Under the pieces are notes generated by a model that did not search any database, had not been told where the DNA came from, and worked only from the letters and a program-made list of their open reading frames with translations. DNA of 64,000 nucleotides from Vibrio natriegens NBRC 15636 = ATCC 14048 = DSM 759 (GTDB lineage Bacteria > Pseudomonadota > Gammaproteobacteria > Enterobacterales > Vibrionaceae). The stretch lies in assembly GCF_035621455.1 (NCBI RefSeq), contig NZ_CP141822.1, positions 806,001-870,000 of the forward strand, read 5' to 3'. The position numbers were made by a program, and so were the translations under genes. Of the stretch, positions 47,511-57,430 are shown one piece after another; within the stretch, counting starts at the first letter, position 1; every line of letters starts with the position of its first letter.

Positions 47511-49082
47511 GTGAATATTCTCGGATACGCGCAGAAGTTGGGTAAAGCTCTTATGCTTCCTATCGCGACCTTGCCAATCGCAGGTTTGTTATTGCGTTTG
47601 GGCCAACCTGATGTACTTGATATTGCGTTTATGGCGCAAGCGGGTGGTTCAATCTTCTCTAACCTTCCGTTACTGTTCGGTCTCGGCATCGCTATCGGTT
47701 TGTCAAAAGACGGCCAAGGTGCTGCAGGTCTTGCTGGTGCGGTTGCGTACTTCGTACTCACTGCTACAGCGTCAACAATTGATGCTTCAGTTAACATGTC
47801 ATTCTTCGGCGGTATCATTGCAGGTATCATTGCCGGTCACTCTTACAATGCTTTTCATGCTACCCGTCTTCCTGAGTGGTTGGCATTCTTCTCTGGTAAA
47901 CGTCTAGTGCCTATTATGGCGGGCCTTTTTGCTCTAGCCGCTGGTGCTGTTGGTGGTATTGTATGGCCAACGATCCAAGGTGGTCTGGACGCACTTGCTC
48001 ACGCTATCTCTACATCTGGTGCTATCGGTCAGTTTGTATACGGTACGCTTAACCGTGCGCTGATTCCTGTCGGTCTACACCACGTACTAAACTCGTTCTT
48101 CTGGTTCGGTATGGGTTCATGTCAGGAAGTCCTAATTGCGGGTGCTTCTGCTGCAGGTCAAGCTCTGCCTACAGTACAGCAGCTTTGTGTAGACCCAGCT
48201 CTAGCTAAGACGCTTGTTGTTGGTCAAACTCACACATTTGAATTTGCTAACTCAGTAACACCTGAAATCACAGCAACAGTGAAAGAAGTGACAGAGACAA
48301 TTAAATCTGGTGACCTACATCGCTTCTTTGGTGGCGACAAAGGTGCTGGCGCATTCATGAACGGCTTCTTCCCAATCATGATGTTCGGTCTTCCTGGTGC
48401 GGCACTTGCTATGTACTTTGCAGCGCCTGCTGAAAAACGTGGCCAAGTTGGTGGTGCACTGTTCTCAGTAGCATTCTGTGCATTCCTAACTGGTATCACA
48501 GAGCCACTAGAGTTCATGTTCATGTTCCTAGCTCCTGCACTTTACGCGATTCACGCAGTGTTCACTGGTCTGTCGCTAGTTGTTGCTAACATGCTTGGTA
48601 CGCTACACGGCTTCACATTCTCTGCTGGTCTAATTGACTACGTGTTGAACTTCGGTCTAGCAACTAAACCTCTACTACTTGGTGCAGTTGGTCTTGGCTT
48701 TGGTGCTCTATACTTCTTCACTTTCACATTCGCTATCCGCGCTTTCAACCTGAAATCGCCTGGTCGTGAAGGTGATGAAGAGACAGCAGCTGCGCCATCT
48801 GGTGAAGCGAAGAGCGGTGACTTGGCTCGCCAATACCTAAAAGCTCTTGGTGGTCACGAGAACCTAACGGCAATCGATGCTTGTATCACTCGTCTACGTT
48901 TGACTCTGAAAGACCGTTCTGTAGCTGATGAAGCTGTACTGAAAAAACTTGGTGCTAAAGGTGTTGTGAAACTAGGTGAGAACAACCTTCAAGTTATCCT
49001 TGGTCCTCTAGCAGAAATCGTTGCTGGCGAAATGAAAGCAATCGGTGCTAACGAAGACCTTTCGAATGTGAAATTACCATAA
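47511..49082 (+). CDS. nagE: N-acetylglucosamine PTS permease NagE, IIC-IIB only
   Basis: This permease imports GlcNAc and phosphorylates it. The 523-aa product has the IIC membrane domain (about residues 1-400, LGKALMLPIATLPIAGLLLR, GLHHVLNSFFWFGMG, GITEPLEFMFMFLAPALY) and the IIB domain (about 440-515, with IDACITRLRLTLKD; Cys is the phosphorylation site). E. coli NagE is about 648 aa because a IIA domain is fused at the C-terminus; here it is missing, so phosphate must come from a separate EIIA-Glc. The start is GTG with AGGGGGA upstream. Confidence 0.96.
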   Translation: MNILGYAQKLGKALMLPIATLPIAGLLLRLGQPDVLDIAFMAQAGGSIFSNLPLLFGLGIAIGLSKDGQGAAGLAGAVAYFVLTATASTIDASVNMSFFGGIIAGIIAGHSYNAFHATRLPEWLAFFSGKRLVPIMAGLFALAAGAVGGIVWPTIQGGLDALAHAISTSGAIGQFVYGTLNRALIPVGLHHVLNSFFWFGMGSCQEVLIAGASAAGQALPTVQQLCVDPALAKTLVVGQTHTFEFANSVTPEITATVKEVTETIKSGDLHRFFGGDKGAGAFMNGFFPIMMFGLPGAALAMYFAAPAEKRGQVGGALFSVAFCAFLTGITEPLEFMFMFLAPALYAIHAVFTGLSLVVANMLGTLHGFTFSAGLIDYVLNFGLATKPLLLGAVGLGFGALYFFTFTFAIRAFNLKSPGREGDEETAAAPSGEAKSGDLARQYLKALGGHENLTAIDACITRLRLTLKDRSVADEAVLKKLGAKGVVKLGENNLQVILGPLAEIVAGEMKAIGANEDLSNVKLP

Positions 49083-49104
49083 TCACATTGTACGAATGAA
49101 TCGA

Positions 49105-49134
49105 AGAAGACCTCCCTTGGGAGGTCTTTTTTTA
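49105..49134 (+). terminator. Rho-independent terminator of nagE
   Basis: AAGACCTCC and GGAGGTCTT pair with a small loop, followed by a T-run of at least six. Confidence 0.9.
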
Positions 49135-49317
49135 TATTGTGGCTTCTATTCTGCTGCGGTTTCATGCTAACTCGATAAATATTGCCGATTTAGCACGAGT
49201 TCTTGTTGTCTAATTGCTTAGAATTGTGGATCATTAGAAGTAATTCACTCTGCATTTCCATACTTGGATGCAGAGTGCCGTTTTCTCTGACAATACTAAT
49301 ATTTTGAGGTGCTATAG

Positions 49318-50988
49318 ATGAGTGAAGCTGATGCTCGTCCATCAAACTTTATTCGCCAGATCATTGATAAGGATCTAGCGGATGGTAAACACACTAGCGT
49401 GCATACTCGATTCCCGCCGGAGCCGAATGGCTACCTGCATATCGGTCATGCTAAGTCTATCTGTTTGAACTTCGGTATTGCTCAGGACTACCAGGGTCAA
49501 TGTAACTTACGTTTTGATGATACAAACCCTGAAAAAGAAGACATCGAATACGTTGAGTCTATCAAGAAAGATGTAAACTGGTTAGGCTTCGAGTGGAGTG
49601 GTGAAGTATGTTACTCATCAAACTACTTCGATAAGCTTTACGAATATGCAATTGAATTGATTAATAAAGGCTTAGCGTATGTAGATGAGCTAAGTCCAGA
49701 GCAGATTCGCGAATACCGCGGCACACTAAAAGCGCCAGGTAAGCCTAGCCCGTACCGTGATCGCCCTGTAGAAGAAAACCTGGCGTTGTTTGAAAAAATG
49801 CGCGCGGGTGAGTTTGAAGAAGGTAAAGCTTGTCTTCGCGCTAAGATCGACATGGGTTCTTCATTCATGGTCATGCGTGATCCGGTACTATACCGTGTTC
49901 GCTTTGCTACTCACCATCAAACAGGTGACAAGTGGTGCATTTACCCAATGTACGACTTTACCCACTGTATCTCAGATGCGTTAGAAGGCATCACTCACTC
50001 AATTTGTACGCTTGAGTTCATGGATAACCGTCGTCTTTACGACTGGGTACTAGACAACATCACCATTGATTGTCGTCCTCATCAGTACGAGTTCAGCCGC
50101 CTAAACCTAGAATACACAGTAATGTCTAAGCGTAAGCTGAATCAACTAGTGACTGAAAAGTTAGTAAACGGCTGGGATGACCCGCGTATGCCAACTGTTT
50201 CTGGTTTACGTCGTCGTGGCTTCACGCCAGCATCTATTCGTGAGTTCTGTAAACGTATTGGTGTTACAAAACAAGACAACATGATTGAGTTTGGCTCACT
50301 AGAATCTTGTATTCGTGATGACCTGAACGAAAATGCACCGCGTGCAATGGCTGTACTTGATCCTGTAAAAGTTGTTATTGAGAACTTTGAAGAGGGTAAG
50401 GTAGAAAGCTTATCTCTTGCTAACCATCCAAATAAACCAGAAATGGGTGAGCGCGAAGTACCGTTTACTCGTGAAGTTTGGATTGAGCGTGAAGACTTCC
50501 GCGAAGAAGCGAACAAGAAGTACAAGCGTTTGGTGCTAGGTAAAGAAGTGCGTCTTCGTGGTGCTTACGTGATCAAAGCTGAGCGTGTTGAAAAAGACGC
50601 AGAAGGCAACATCACTACCATTTTCTGTACTTACGATGCTGATACTCTGGGTAAGAACCCTGCTGACGGCCGTAAAGTAAAAGGTGTAATCCACTGGGTA
50701 TCAGCGGATAAAGCATTACCAGCGGAAATTCGTCTATACGACCGTCTATTCACGGTTCCGAATCCTGCTGCTGCTGAAGATTTTGCTTCGACGATTAACC
50801 CTGACTCACTTGTTGTGATTAATGGTTTCGTTGAGCCAAGTCTAGCGTCTGCACAAGCAGAGGAAGGCTACCAATTTGAGCGTATGGGCTACTTCTGTGC
50901 TGATTCGAAAGACTCAAGCGCAGATAATCTAGTGTTCAACCGCACAGTTGGTCTTCGCGATACTTGGGCGAAAATTGAAGCTAAATAA
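49318..50988 (+). CDS. glnS: Glutaminyl-tRNA synthetase
   Basis: GlnRS charges tRNA-Gln. The 556-aa class I synthetase has the HIGH-type motif [15 protein letters not shown] (about residues 33-47) and the KMSKS equivalent VMSKRKL (about 270). The C-terminal beta-barrel anticodon-binding part is complete. Length equals E. coli GlnS (554). The ATG is preceded by GAGGTG. Single gene with its own terminator, upstream of the convergent fur gene. Confidence 0.98.
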   Translation: MSEADARPSNFIRQIIDKDLADGKHTSVHTRFPPEPNGYLHIGHAKSICLNFGIAQDYQGQCNLRFDDTNPEKEDIEYVESIKKDVNWLGFEWSGEVCYSSNYFDKLYEYAIELINKGLAYVDELSPEQIREYRGTLKAPGKPSPYRDRPVEENLALFEKMRAGEFEEGKACLRAKIDMGSSFMVMRDPVLYRVRFATHHQTGDKWCIYPMYDFTHCISDALEGITHSICTLEFMDNRRLYDWVLDNITIDCRPHQYEFSRLNLEYTVMSKRKLNQLVTEKLVNGWDDPRMPTVSGLRRRGFTPASIREFCKRIGVTKQDNMIEFGSLESCIRDDLNENAPRAMAVLDPVKVVIENFEEGKVESLSLANHPNKPEMGEREVPFTREVWIEREDFREEANKKYKRLVLGKEVRLRGAYVIKAERVEKDAEGNITTIFCTYDADTLGKNPADGRKVKGVIHWVSADKALPAEIRLYDRLFTVPNPAAAEDFASTINPDSLVVINGFVEPSLASAQAEEGYQFERMGYFCADSKDSSADNLVFNRTVGLRDTWAKIEAK

Positions 50989-51001
50989 TTGAGCTAAAAA
51001 T

Positions 51002-51033
51002 AAAAATGCCAGTCCTGAGACTGGCATTTTTTA
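51002..51033 (+). terminator. Rho-independent terminator of glnS
   Basis: AAAAATGCCAGTC and GACTGGCATTTTT pair perfectly (13 bp) around CTGA. Confidence 0.92.
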
Positions 51034-51057
51034 TATTTGGTGAAGAGATAACTGTTA

Positions 51058-51088
51058 AAATAAAAGCGCTCATTGAGCGCTTTATTTA
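51058..51088 (-). terminator. Terminator of fur
   Basis: AAAGCGCTC and GAGCGCTTT pair around ATT with AT-rich flanks on both sides. It lies 12 bases past the fur stop codon. Confidence 0.7.
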
Positions 51089-51098
51089 TATTTAGTGA

Positions 51099-51548
51099 TT
51101 ATTTCTTTGGCTTGTGTGCGTTTGGATCGTCTTTACAGCTACCATCACCACATTTACCGTATAGGTAAAGGCTATGGTTAGTCAGAGTAACGTTGTATTT
51201 AGACGCAATTTCTTTTTGACGCTCTTCGATAAGATCGTCTGAAAACTCAATAACTTCACCACAGTCTAGACAAACTAGGTGGTCATGGTGGTGTTGAGTC
51301 GACAGTTCAAAAACTGATTTACCACCTTCGAAGTGGTGACGAGTGACGATACCTGCATCGTCGAATTGGTTGAGTACTCGATAAACGGTTGCTAGACCGA
51401 TTTCTTCACCTAGATCAATCAACTTTTTGTACAAATCTTCAGCACTGATGTGCTGGCAGTCTGGCTGCTGAAGTACTTCTAGAATTTTTAGCCTTGGAAG
51501 GGTTACTTTTAAACCCGCATCCTTCAGCGCCTGATTATTATCTGACAT
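51099..51548 (-). CDS. fur: Ferric uptake regulator Fur
   Basis: Fur represses iron uptake genes with Fe2+ as corepressor. The 149-aa protein has the N-terminal winged helix (MSDNNQALKDAGLKVTLPRLKILEV...), ATVYRVLNQF as recognition region, and the metal-binding HHHDHLVCLDCGEVIEF segment. The C-terminus has a further Cys pair (CGDGSC). Length matches V. cholerae Fur (150). Gene is monocistronic, convergent with glnS. Confidence 0.97.
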   Translation of the reverse strand: MSDNNQALKDAGLKVTLPRLKILEVLQQPDCQHISAEDLYKKLIDLGEEIGLATVYRVLNQFDDAGIVTRHHFEGGKSVFELSTQHHHDHLVCLDCGEVIEFSDDLIEERQKEIASKYNVTLTNHSLYLYGKCGDGSCKDDPNAHKPKK

Positions 51549-51750
51549 ATACTTTCCCGTTGGATCATCTGCAGCGATTTAACAGAATTCAATATTCCTA
51601 CCATTATAGGCGAATGGCCAAAAACATTAAACCACGAACTTCAAAGGGTTAATATATTCTTTCTTTGTAAATTAGAAATTGGTCAATTATATTAGACCTC
51701 TTACCAGTTACATTTTAGTAACATAAATCGCGCAGAGAGCAGGGATTGCA

Positions 51751-52254
51751 ATGGATAAGCGGATTGCCAAAATTTACAAACCAGGAATCATAAAATTTGG
51801 GCTCAATCTTTGGCCCCCATTCTGGGGAGCTGGAATTAAAATCTTACATATTTCTGAAGACTTTCGTTTGGTGAAAGTACGTTTGAAATTGAGCTGGTGG
51901 AATAAGAACGCCAATCGGACTCAATATGGGGGAAGTATTTTTTCTCTTACAGATCCCATTTACTCAATGATGCTGATTGGGATTCTGCGGGAGGAATATT
52001 ATGTGTGGGATAAAGAAGCCAGCATTAACTTCATTAAGCCCGGACACAGTGACTTGTACGCAGATTTTGAAATCTCAGAAGGGATGATTGAAGATATATT
52101 TGAAAAGACACGTAATGGAGACAAATGGTTTCCCGAGTTCACTATTTATATCAAGGATAAGGATGGGAACGTGGTGTCGGAGGTAAAACGCAAGCTCTAT
52201 GTTCGTAAAAAGCCTCAGTACCGAGAGGAGGAGGTCGTAACGGAATCCTCATAA
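51751..52254 (+). CDS. DUF4442-family hotdog-fold protein
   Basis: This cytoplasmic protein has 167 aa and the DUF4442 layout (LWPPFWGAGIKILHISEDFR, then NRTQYGGSIFSLTDPIYSMM). The family resembles hotdog-fold thioesterases, with the YGGSIFSLTDP stretch at the usual active-site helix. Whether it hydrolyses acyl-CoA is unknown. Single gene, convergent with fldA across a terminator. Confidence 0.8.
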   Translation: MDKRIAKIYKPGIIKFGLNLWPPFWGAGIKILHISEDFRLVKVRLKLSWWNKNANRTQYGGSIFSLTDPIYSMMLIGILREEYYVWDKEASINFIKPGHSDLYADFEISEGMIEDIFEKTRNGDKWFPEFTIYIKDKDGNVVSEVKRKLYVRKKPQYREEEVVTESS

Positions 52255-52265
52255 ACGTTACATAC

Positions 52266-52291
52266 AAAAAGACCTCCAGAGCGGAGGTCTT
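52266..52291 (-). terminator. Terminator of fldA (bidirectional)
   Basis: AAGACCTCC and GGAGGTCTT pair (9 bp) around AGAGC; on the minus strand TTTTTG follows. The stem is the same as that of the nagE terminator. Confidence 0.85.
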
Positions 52292-52307
52292 AAATAAGAT
52301 TTTGCGA

Positions 52308-52841
52308 TTAGCCTTCAAGCTCAGCTAAACACATCTCTTCGTAAATCTGTTTTACCCAATTCTCAACACGTTCATCGGTTAGCTCTGGTTGACGGTCTTC
52401 ATCGATACACAGACCGACGAATTGACTATCGTCGCCTTCAACAAGCGCTTTAGACGCTTCGAATTCATAGCCTTCAGTTGATGTATGGCCAAGGATAGTG
52501 CCGCCTTTTGACTCAACGATGTCACGCACGGTGCCCATCGCATCACAGAAGTACTCTGCGTAGTCTTCTTGGTCACCACAACCAAAGATAGCAACTAACT
52601 TCGTAGAGAAGTCAATTTGCTCAAGCTCTGGGAAAAAGTCATCCCAATCACACTGAGCTTCACCATAGTACCAAGTTGGGATACCTAGAAGTAGAAGATC
52701 AAAGTTATCAATGTCTTCTTTGCTGCTTTTCGCGATGTCTTGAACGTGAACTAGTTGCTTACCTAGTTGCTTTTGAATCATCTTTGCAACGGCTTCAGTA
52801 TTACCTGTGTCGCTACCGAAGAAGATACCTACACTTGCCAT
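52308..52841 (-). CDS. fldA: Flavodoxin FldA (long-chain)
   Basis: FldA is a FMN electron carrier. The 177-aa protein has the phosphate loop GIFFGSDTGNTEAVA (about residues 5-18) and the FMN loops LLLGIPTWYYGEAQCDWDDF and FGCGDQEDYAEYFCDAMG. Length fits long-chain flavodoxins (about 175). It lies 2-3 genes from fur, as in E. coli. The downstream gene in the same direction is a small DUF2788 membrane protein 48 bases upstream of its start. Confidence 0.96.
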   Translation of the reverse strand: MASVGIFFGSDTGNTEAVAKMIQKQLGKQLVHVQDIAKSSKEDIDNFDLLLLGIPTWYYGEAQCDWDDFFPELEQIDFSTKLVAIFGCGDQEDYAEYFCDAMGTVRDIVESKGGTILGHTSTEGYEFEASKALVEGDDSQFVGLCIDEDRQPELTDERVENWVKQIYEEMCLAELEG

Positions 52842-52889
52842 AGAGTCTATACCTTTACATTGTTTGTTGTTGGCGATGGTACTAAGGGT

Positions 52890-53111
52890 TTAGCCTAACC
52901 CCGAGCCTTCCCACGTTAGCTGAATTATCCCTTTTGCGATAAAACCAGCGCAGCCTAGAAAAAGGACTAACCATACAATACGACGACCAAAAACAGGTAC
53001 ATTGCCTTGCTTTAGCACATCTTTTATTGCCATCCCGATGAAGAAGAAGATAGCAGCAAAAAGAAGATCGAGCCCGATAGATTCGAGCATATCCATGTAG
53101 TCGTAGAGCAT
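52890..53111 (-). CDS. Small DUF2788 membrane protein
   Basis: This 73-aa membrane protein has two hydrophobic helices (about residues 10-32 and 42-62) around a conserved NVPVFGRRIVWLVLFLG core, which is the DUF2788 signature. Function unknown. AAGGA precedes the ATG. It lies between ybfF and fldA, all on the minus strand, so it may be in one transcript with either. Confidence 0.8.
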   Translation of the reverse strand: MLYDYMDMLESIGLDLLFAAIFFFIGMAIKDVLKQGNVPVFGRRIVWLVLFLGCAGFIAKGIIQLTWEGSGLG

Positions 53112-53222
53112 TGTAGTCCTTCATGCCGAAAATTATTGCGCGCACTATACCACTGTTAACCAGTAAAGTTAATGCAATACCAGAGTGGTTATTCCAATAA
53201 TCAATGGTTGTTGGTGAATTTG

Positions 53223-53990
53223 TTAAGCCGAAATGTGTTTCCTGATCACTCGCATGACTTCGGCTGGCTTTTCTGCATGTAACCAATGCCCTGTGTTGGC
53301 GATGATATGTGCTTTGGCACGCTTAAATTGTCTTTGTACGGCAGGCTGATGCTCTGGCATTAAATAATCAGAATCTCCACCCTTAATAAAGAGGGTTGGG
53401 ATCTCGGTTGGTGTTATCTCTTGCCAGCCAATAATTTCCGCGTAATTTTTCAACAGGCCTTCTACGTTAAAGCGCCATGACATTTTATCACCGTCTTTAT
53501 ATAGCGACTTCGACAGAAACTGTCTCACGCCATCTATCTCAACGTGTTGCGCCAGCACATCCATCGCTTGCTGGCGGCTCGTTGGTTCTTGGGCTATGAC
53601 CGCTTGAAGACCGTTAAAAACGTTGTCATGACGATTCGTCGTATAGGCGACCGGAGCGATGTCTAATACAACCAGTTGTTTGACAAATTGTGGGGCGATG
53701 TCGACAAGTTTCATCGCAACTTTACCACCCATCGAATGCCCAATAATGATGGCCGGATCAATGTTTAAGTGGTGAAGCAACTCGGCAACGTCTTGTGCCA
53801 TATCGCTGTACGTGTGGGTATCCGAGTGGAAAGAGAGGCCATGGTTGCGTAGATCAATACTGATCACCGAGTAATCTTGGACAAGATCACGAGCCAAAAG
53901 GCCCAGATTACTTAAACTACCAAACAATCCATGAATCAAAACAACTGTTTGGCCTTGGCCTTCCTGCTTATAGTTGAGTAATGCTGACAT
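53223..53990 (-). CDS. ybfF: Alpha/beta-hydrolase esterase YbfF
   Basis: This cytoplasmic esterase has 255 aa and the alpha/beta-hydrolase motif set: oxyanion region VLIHGLFGSLSNLG, nucleophile elbow IIGHSMGGKVAM (Ser about residue 89) and C-terminal His in IIANTGHWLHAEKP. E. coli YbfF hydrolyses short acyl thioesters including malonyl-CoA; the in vivo role is unclear. It is divergent from seqA, as in E. coli. Confidence 0.92.
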   Translation of the reverse strand: MSALLNYKQEGQGQTVVLIHGLFGSLSNLGLLARDLVQDYSVISIDLRNHGLSFHSDTHTYSDMAQDVAELLHHLNIDPAIIIGHSMGGKVAMKLVDIAPQFVKQLVVLDIAPVAYTTNRHDNVFNGLQAVIAQEPTSRQQAMDVLAQHVEIDGVRQFLSKSLYKDGDKMSWRFNVEGLLKNYAEIIGWQEITPTEIPTLFIKGGDSDYLMPEHQPAVQRQFKRAKAHIIANTGHWLHAEKPAEVMRVIRKHISA

Positions 53991-54142
53991 TTTATCTTAT
54001 TCGTGATGGGTTTAACGTGGAGTATCCGCAAGGATCTCATTGTATAGCCAAATGACTCCAAGTCATTCTCGCTGAACCTAGCTTCTTGAAGTTATTTGGG
54101 TATAATTCCACAGAGTTTAAACATTGAGAATGTGAAAAGCGA

Positions 54143-54685
54143 ATGAAAACAATTGAGGTTGATGAGGATCTATACCGTTACATTGCTGGTCAAACTAAGC
54201 ATATCGGCGAAAGTGCCTCGGATATTTTGCGACGCCTTTTAAACCTTGATGGTGAGTTGCAGGAAGCAAAAGTTGCGCCTGTAGTAGAGAAGCCACAAGG
54301 GATTGTAGTAAGTAAAGATGCAGGTAAAACAGAGCAAATAGATACAGTGAAAGAAATGCGTTCACTGCTAATATCTGATGAGTTTGCTGATCTTAAGAAA
54401 GCGATTGATCGCTTCATGTTGGTTCTATCAACATTACACAAATTAAATCCAGAAGGATTCGCACAAGCGACAAATGTGAAGGGACGCAAGCGCGTTTACT
54501 TTGCTGATAATGAAGAAACCCTGCTGGCTAACGGCAATACAACCAAACCTAAGGCCATTCCAGAAACACCGTTCTGGGTTATCACAAATAATAATACCAG
54601 CCGCAAGAGACAAATGGTTGAACAAGTGATGGCGCACATGGGATTCCAACCGGACTTGATAGAAAAAGTAACAGGTTCAATCTAA
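54143..54685 (+). CDS. seqA: Replication initiation negative regulator SeqA
   Basis: SeqA binds hemimethylated GATC sites at oriC and delays re-initiation. The 180-aa protein has the N-terminal multimerisation segment (MKTIEVDEDLYRYIAGQTKH, DILRRLL) and the C-terminal DNA-binding domain (about 68-180, VYFADNEETLLANGNTTKPK, NNNTSRKRQMVEQVM). Length matches E. coli SeqA (181). It precedes pgm, from which a strong terminator-like hairpin separates it. Confidence 0.97.
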   Translation: MKTIEVDEDLYRYIAGQTKHIGESASDILRRLLNLDGELQEAKVAPVVEKPQGIVVSKDAGKTEQIDTVKEMRSLLISDEFADLKKAIDRFMLVLSTLHKLNPEGFAQATNVKGRKRVYFADNEETLLANGNTTKPKAIPETPFWVITNNNTSRKRQMVEQVMAHMGFQPDLIEKVTGSI

Positions 54686-54697
54686 GAAACCTGATAG

Positions 54698-54743
54698 AAG
54701 CCTCATAATGTTTAGCATTTAGCGGATATTATGAGGCTTTTTA
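54698..54743 (+). terminator. Terminator hairpin between seqA and pgm
   Basis: AAGCCTCATAAT and ATTATGAGGCTT pair perfectly over 12 bases with an 18-nt loop, followed by TTTTAG. It ends 32 bases before the pgm start, so pgm needs read-through or a promoter inside the hairpin region. Confidence 0.75.
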
Positions 54744-54774
54744 GTTTGTGATTTTTATAGAAAGGATGTCAGAC

Positions 54775-56421
54775 ATGGCTATGCACCCTCGTGCTGGGCA
54801 AAAAGCGCAGCAGGAAGATCTTCATAATATTCCGGCGTTAGTTGCGAATTATTTCTTACTTCAACCTGATTCGACCAACCCAGACCACAAGGTTCAATTC
54901 GGTACATCAGGTCACCGTGGTACTGCAGACAAGCATACCTTTAACGAAAATCATATATTGGCTATTGCACAAGCGGTTGCAGAAGTCCGTGCAGAGCAGG
55001 GCACGACAGGGCCACTGTTTGTCGGTAAAGATACGCACGCATTATCAGAGCCAGCTTTTTCTAGTGTTATCGAAGTATTGATTGCGAACGGCGTAAAAGT
55101 GATCGTTCAGCAAGACAATGGTTACACACCAACCCCAGGTATCTCACACGCTATTCTGACTTACAACATCAAACACGATGAGAAAGCAGATGGCATTGTG
55201 ATCACTCCTTCGCACAACCCACCTCAAGACGGCGGTATCAAATACAATCCGACTCATGGTGGACCTGCGGAAGCGGAATTGACTCAAGCGATTGAAGACC
55301 GTGCGAATGCACTGATTGCAGAAGATCTAAAAGGTGTGAAACGTCTGCCTCTGCAAGAAGCAAAAGCGTCTGACTTGTTTGTGGAAGTCGATTTAGTCAA
55401 ACCATATATCGATGATCTGGTTAACGTAATCGATATGGAAGCTATCCAAAAAGCGAACCTAAAGATTGGTGTTGATCCATTAGGTGGTAGCGGTATCGAT
55501 TACTGGCGTCAAATTGGCAAGGCTTACAACCTAGATCTGACTCTGGTTAGTGAAGCGATTGACCCATCATTCCAATTTATGTCACTGGATAAAGATGGCG
55601 TTGTTCGTATGGACTGTTCTTCACCATACGCAATGGCAGGTCTGTTGGCGCTGAAAGATGAATACGATTTGGCGTTTGGTAATGACCCAGACTATGACCG
55701 CCACGGTATTGTGACACCAAAAGGTTTGATGAATCCGAACCATTACCTGGCTGTATGTATCGACTACCTATACCGTCATCGTGATGCGTGGGGTAAAGAC
55801 GTCGCGGTTGGTAAGACACTGGTTTCGAGCGCACTGATCGACCGTGTTGTGGCGGATCTTGGTCGCGAGCTATGTGAAGTACCTGTTGGTTTTAAATGGT
55901 TTGTTGATGGCCTTTACACGGGTAAGTTCGGCTTCGGTGGTGAAGAAAGTGCAGGTGCTTCTTTCCTACGCAAAGATGGCACTCCTTGGTCAACAGATAA
56001 AGATGGTATCCTGCTTTGTCTACTAGCAGCAGAAATCACAGCAGTAACGGGTAAAAACCCTCAAGAGTACTACGAAGAGCTGGCGGCGAAGCATGGTGAA
56101 TCTAAGTACAACCGAATTCAAGCAGTAGCAAACGGTCCTCAAAAAGACGTACTGAAAAAACTGTCTCCGGAAATGGTCTCTGCAGAAACACTGGCTGGTG
56201 ATGCAATTACGGCACGCCTCACTCACGCTCCTGGTAACGGTGCGGCGATCGGCGGTCTAAAAGTCACCACTGAAAACGGTTGGTTTGCGGCTCGCCCATC
56301 TGGTACAGAAGACATCTACAAAATTTACTGCGAAAGCTTCAAGGGTGAAGAGCACCTAAAACAAATCGAAGCCGAAGCGCAAGAAATTGTTAATCAGGTA
56401 TTTGCAGCAGCTGGCTTGTAA
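54775..56421 (+). CDS. pgm: Phosphoglucomutase (alpha-D-glucose specific)
   Basis: Pgm interconverts glucose-1-P and glucose-6-P. The 548-aa product starts [22 protein letters not shown] eight bases before this ATG selects it over two upstream in-frame ATGs. The phosphoserine motif [15 protein letters not shown] (about residue 146), the metal loop DPDYDRHG and the substrate loop GGEESAGAS are all present. Length equals E. coli Pgm (546). A terminator follows. Confidence 0.97.
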   Translation: MAMHPRAGQKAQQEDLHNIPALVANYFLLQPDSTNPDHKVQFGTSGHRGTADKHTFNENHILAIAQAVAEVRAEQGTTGPLFVGKDTHALSEPAFSSVIEVLIANGVKVIVQQDNGYTPTPGISHAILTYNIKHDEKADGIVITPSHNPPQDGGIKYNPTHGGPAEAELTQAIEDRANALIAEDLKGVKRLPLQEAKASDLFVEVDLVKPYIDDLVNVIDMEAIQKANLKIGVDPLGGSGIDYWRQIGKAYNLDLTLVSEAIDPSFQFMSLDKDGVVRMDCSSPYAMAGLLALKDEYDLAFGNDPDYDRHGIVTPKGLMNPNHYLAVCIDYLYRHRDAWGKDVAVGKTLVSSALIDRVVADLGRELCEVPVGFKWFVDGLYTGKFGFGGEESAGASFLRKDGTPWSTDKDGILLCLLAAEITAVTGKNPQEYYEELAAKHGESKYNRIQAVANGPQKDVLKKLSPEMVSAETLAGDAITARLTHAPGNGAAIGGLKVTTENGWFAARPSGTEDIYKIYCESFKGEEHLKQIEAEAQEIVNQVFAAAGL

Positions 56422-56449
56422 ATGAGACAATTTTCTAAATCGTAAAGCT

Positions 56450-56481
56450 AAGGGTTGATGTGTAAGCATCAACCCTTTTTA
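56450..56481 (+). terminator. Rho-independent terminator of pgm
   Basis: AAGGGTTGATG and CATCAACCCTT pair perfectly (11 bp) around TGTAAG, followed by TTTT. A similar stem recurs after gltA. Confidence 0.92.
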
Positions 56482-56528
56482 TTTTGATTTTTCATAGATT
56501 AAAGAAGATAGCGTTCAGCGCCTCAAAG

Positions 56529-57281
56529 CTAGTTTGGCCAGTGATCCGGTACAATAAACCAGAACTCACCATCTTCAGTTTGTGCATGCTCAAATCGGCC
56601 CGACGGTTTCTCAATAGGGTGGGAAAAGTCATCGGTACCCATCGCCCAACAAGGTTTGCTCAGATGATAAAGCGGCTTTGGAATCAAGTCCCATTGACTT
56701 TGGTAGCACCAATATCCGCTTATTTGAGAGGCATTAAGCTCATAACCCAAACACTCCGTTGGCGTTGTCTCCGAAGAAAACGGATTAATATAGAGACGGC
56801 CTTGCATCAGCAATCGCTCTTTTGGTGGTGTATCTAGTGGGAGAATTTGCTGGAATTCAGGCCTTTCGCTCATTTTTAATTGATGAGTCAGCATTCTATC
56901 CAGTTTTTTATGTAATTGATCATGGGCATTGGGGCCGTACCAAACGCCTTGATGAAGCAGGTAGAACTTAATGGCAACTTCCCAATGTTCCAACTGACCT
57001 GACTCCGTATTTTGCAACACTAAATCCACTGCACCAATCGTTCTTCCAGTGTGGTCATTGAGTTGAATCTCCTCTGCGACAACTTGGTATCGTTCGGAAT
57101 GAGAAAGCACAGCAGTACACAAATGCTGATATAAAAAGCCCAGTCTTGGATTACCACTATATTGTTCAGATTCGCATAACGGCGCTACGGATAAATCTTC
57201 AAGTGTTGCAAATGGTGGACGCAATTGGAAAAGTGGTGGCGATGTTGCGATCCAATCATAAAAGCGTTGCAATTGATTCAT
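56529..57281 (-). CDS. DUF1853-family protein
   Basis: This 250-aa cytoplasmic protein shows the DUF1853 signature: NPRLGFLYQHLCTAVL near residue 45, GAVDLVLQ (about 82) and HWEVAIKFYLL (about 99), WYGPNAHDQLHKKLDRMLTHQL. The order Asp, then Glu-x-x-x-Lys on paired strands recalls PD-(D/E)XK nuclease-like folds; that is my inference and not a demonstrated activity. Single gene divergent from the Nif3-like gene. Confidence 0.85.
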   Translation of the reverse strand: MNQLQRFYDWIATSPPLFQLRPPFATLEDLSVAPLCESEQYSGNPRLGFLYQHLCTAVLSHSERYQVVAEEIQLNDHTGRTIGAVDLVLQNTESGQLEHWEVAIKFYLLHQGVWYGPNAHDQLHKKLDRMLTHQLKMSERPEFQQILPLDTPPKERLLMQGRLYINPFSSETTPTECLGYELNASQISGYWCYQSQWDLIPKPLYHLSKPCWAMGTDDFSHPIEKPSGRFEHAQTEDGEFWFIVPDHWPN

Positions 57282-57430
57282 CCCGTTTCCTTTTAACCCT
57301 TAGCTTTAGCAATAAAGTGACGAAGCAGTATTATTGTAACGAAATTTGCCAACGATGGGGACACGATGTCTGGCATCAGTATCTAGGTTCGATATACACT
57401 TTAAACATGCATTAGAAATTGGAAGTGATG

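Noticed and set aside
45882..49082. nagB expected beside nagA
   Set aside because: No glucosamine-6-phosphate deaminase is encoded here; the operon is nagA-nagC only, as in other vibrios where nagB lies elsewhere.
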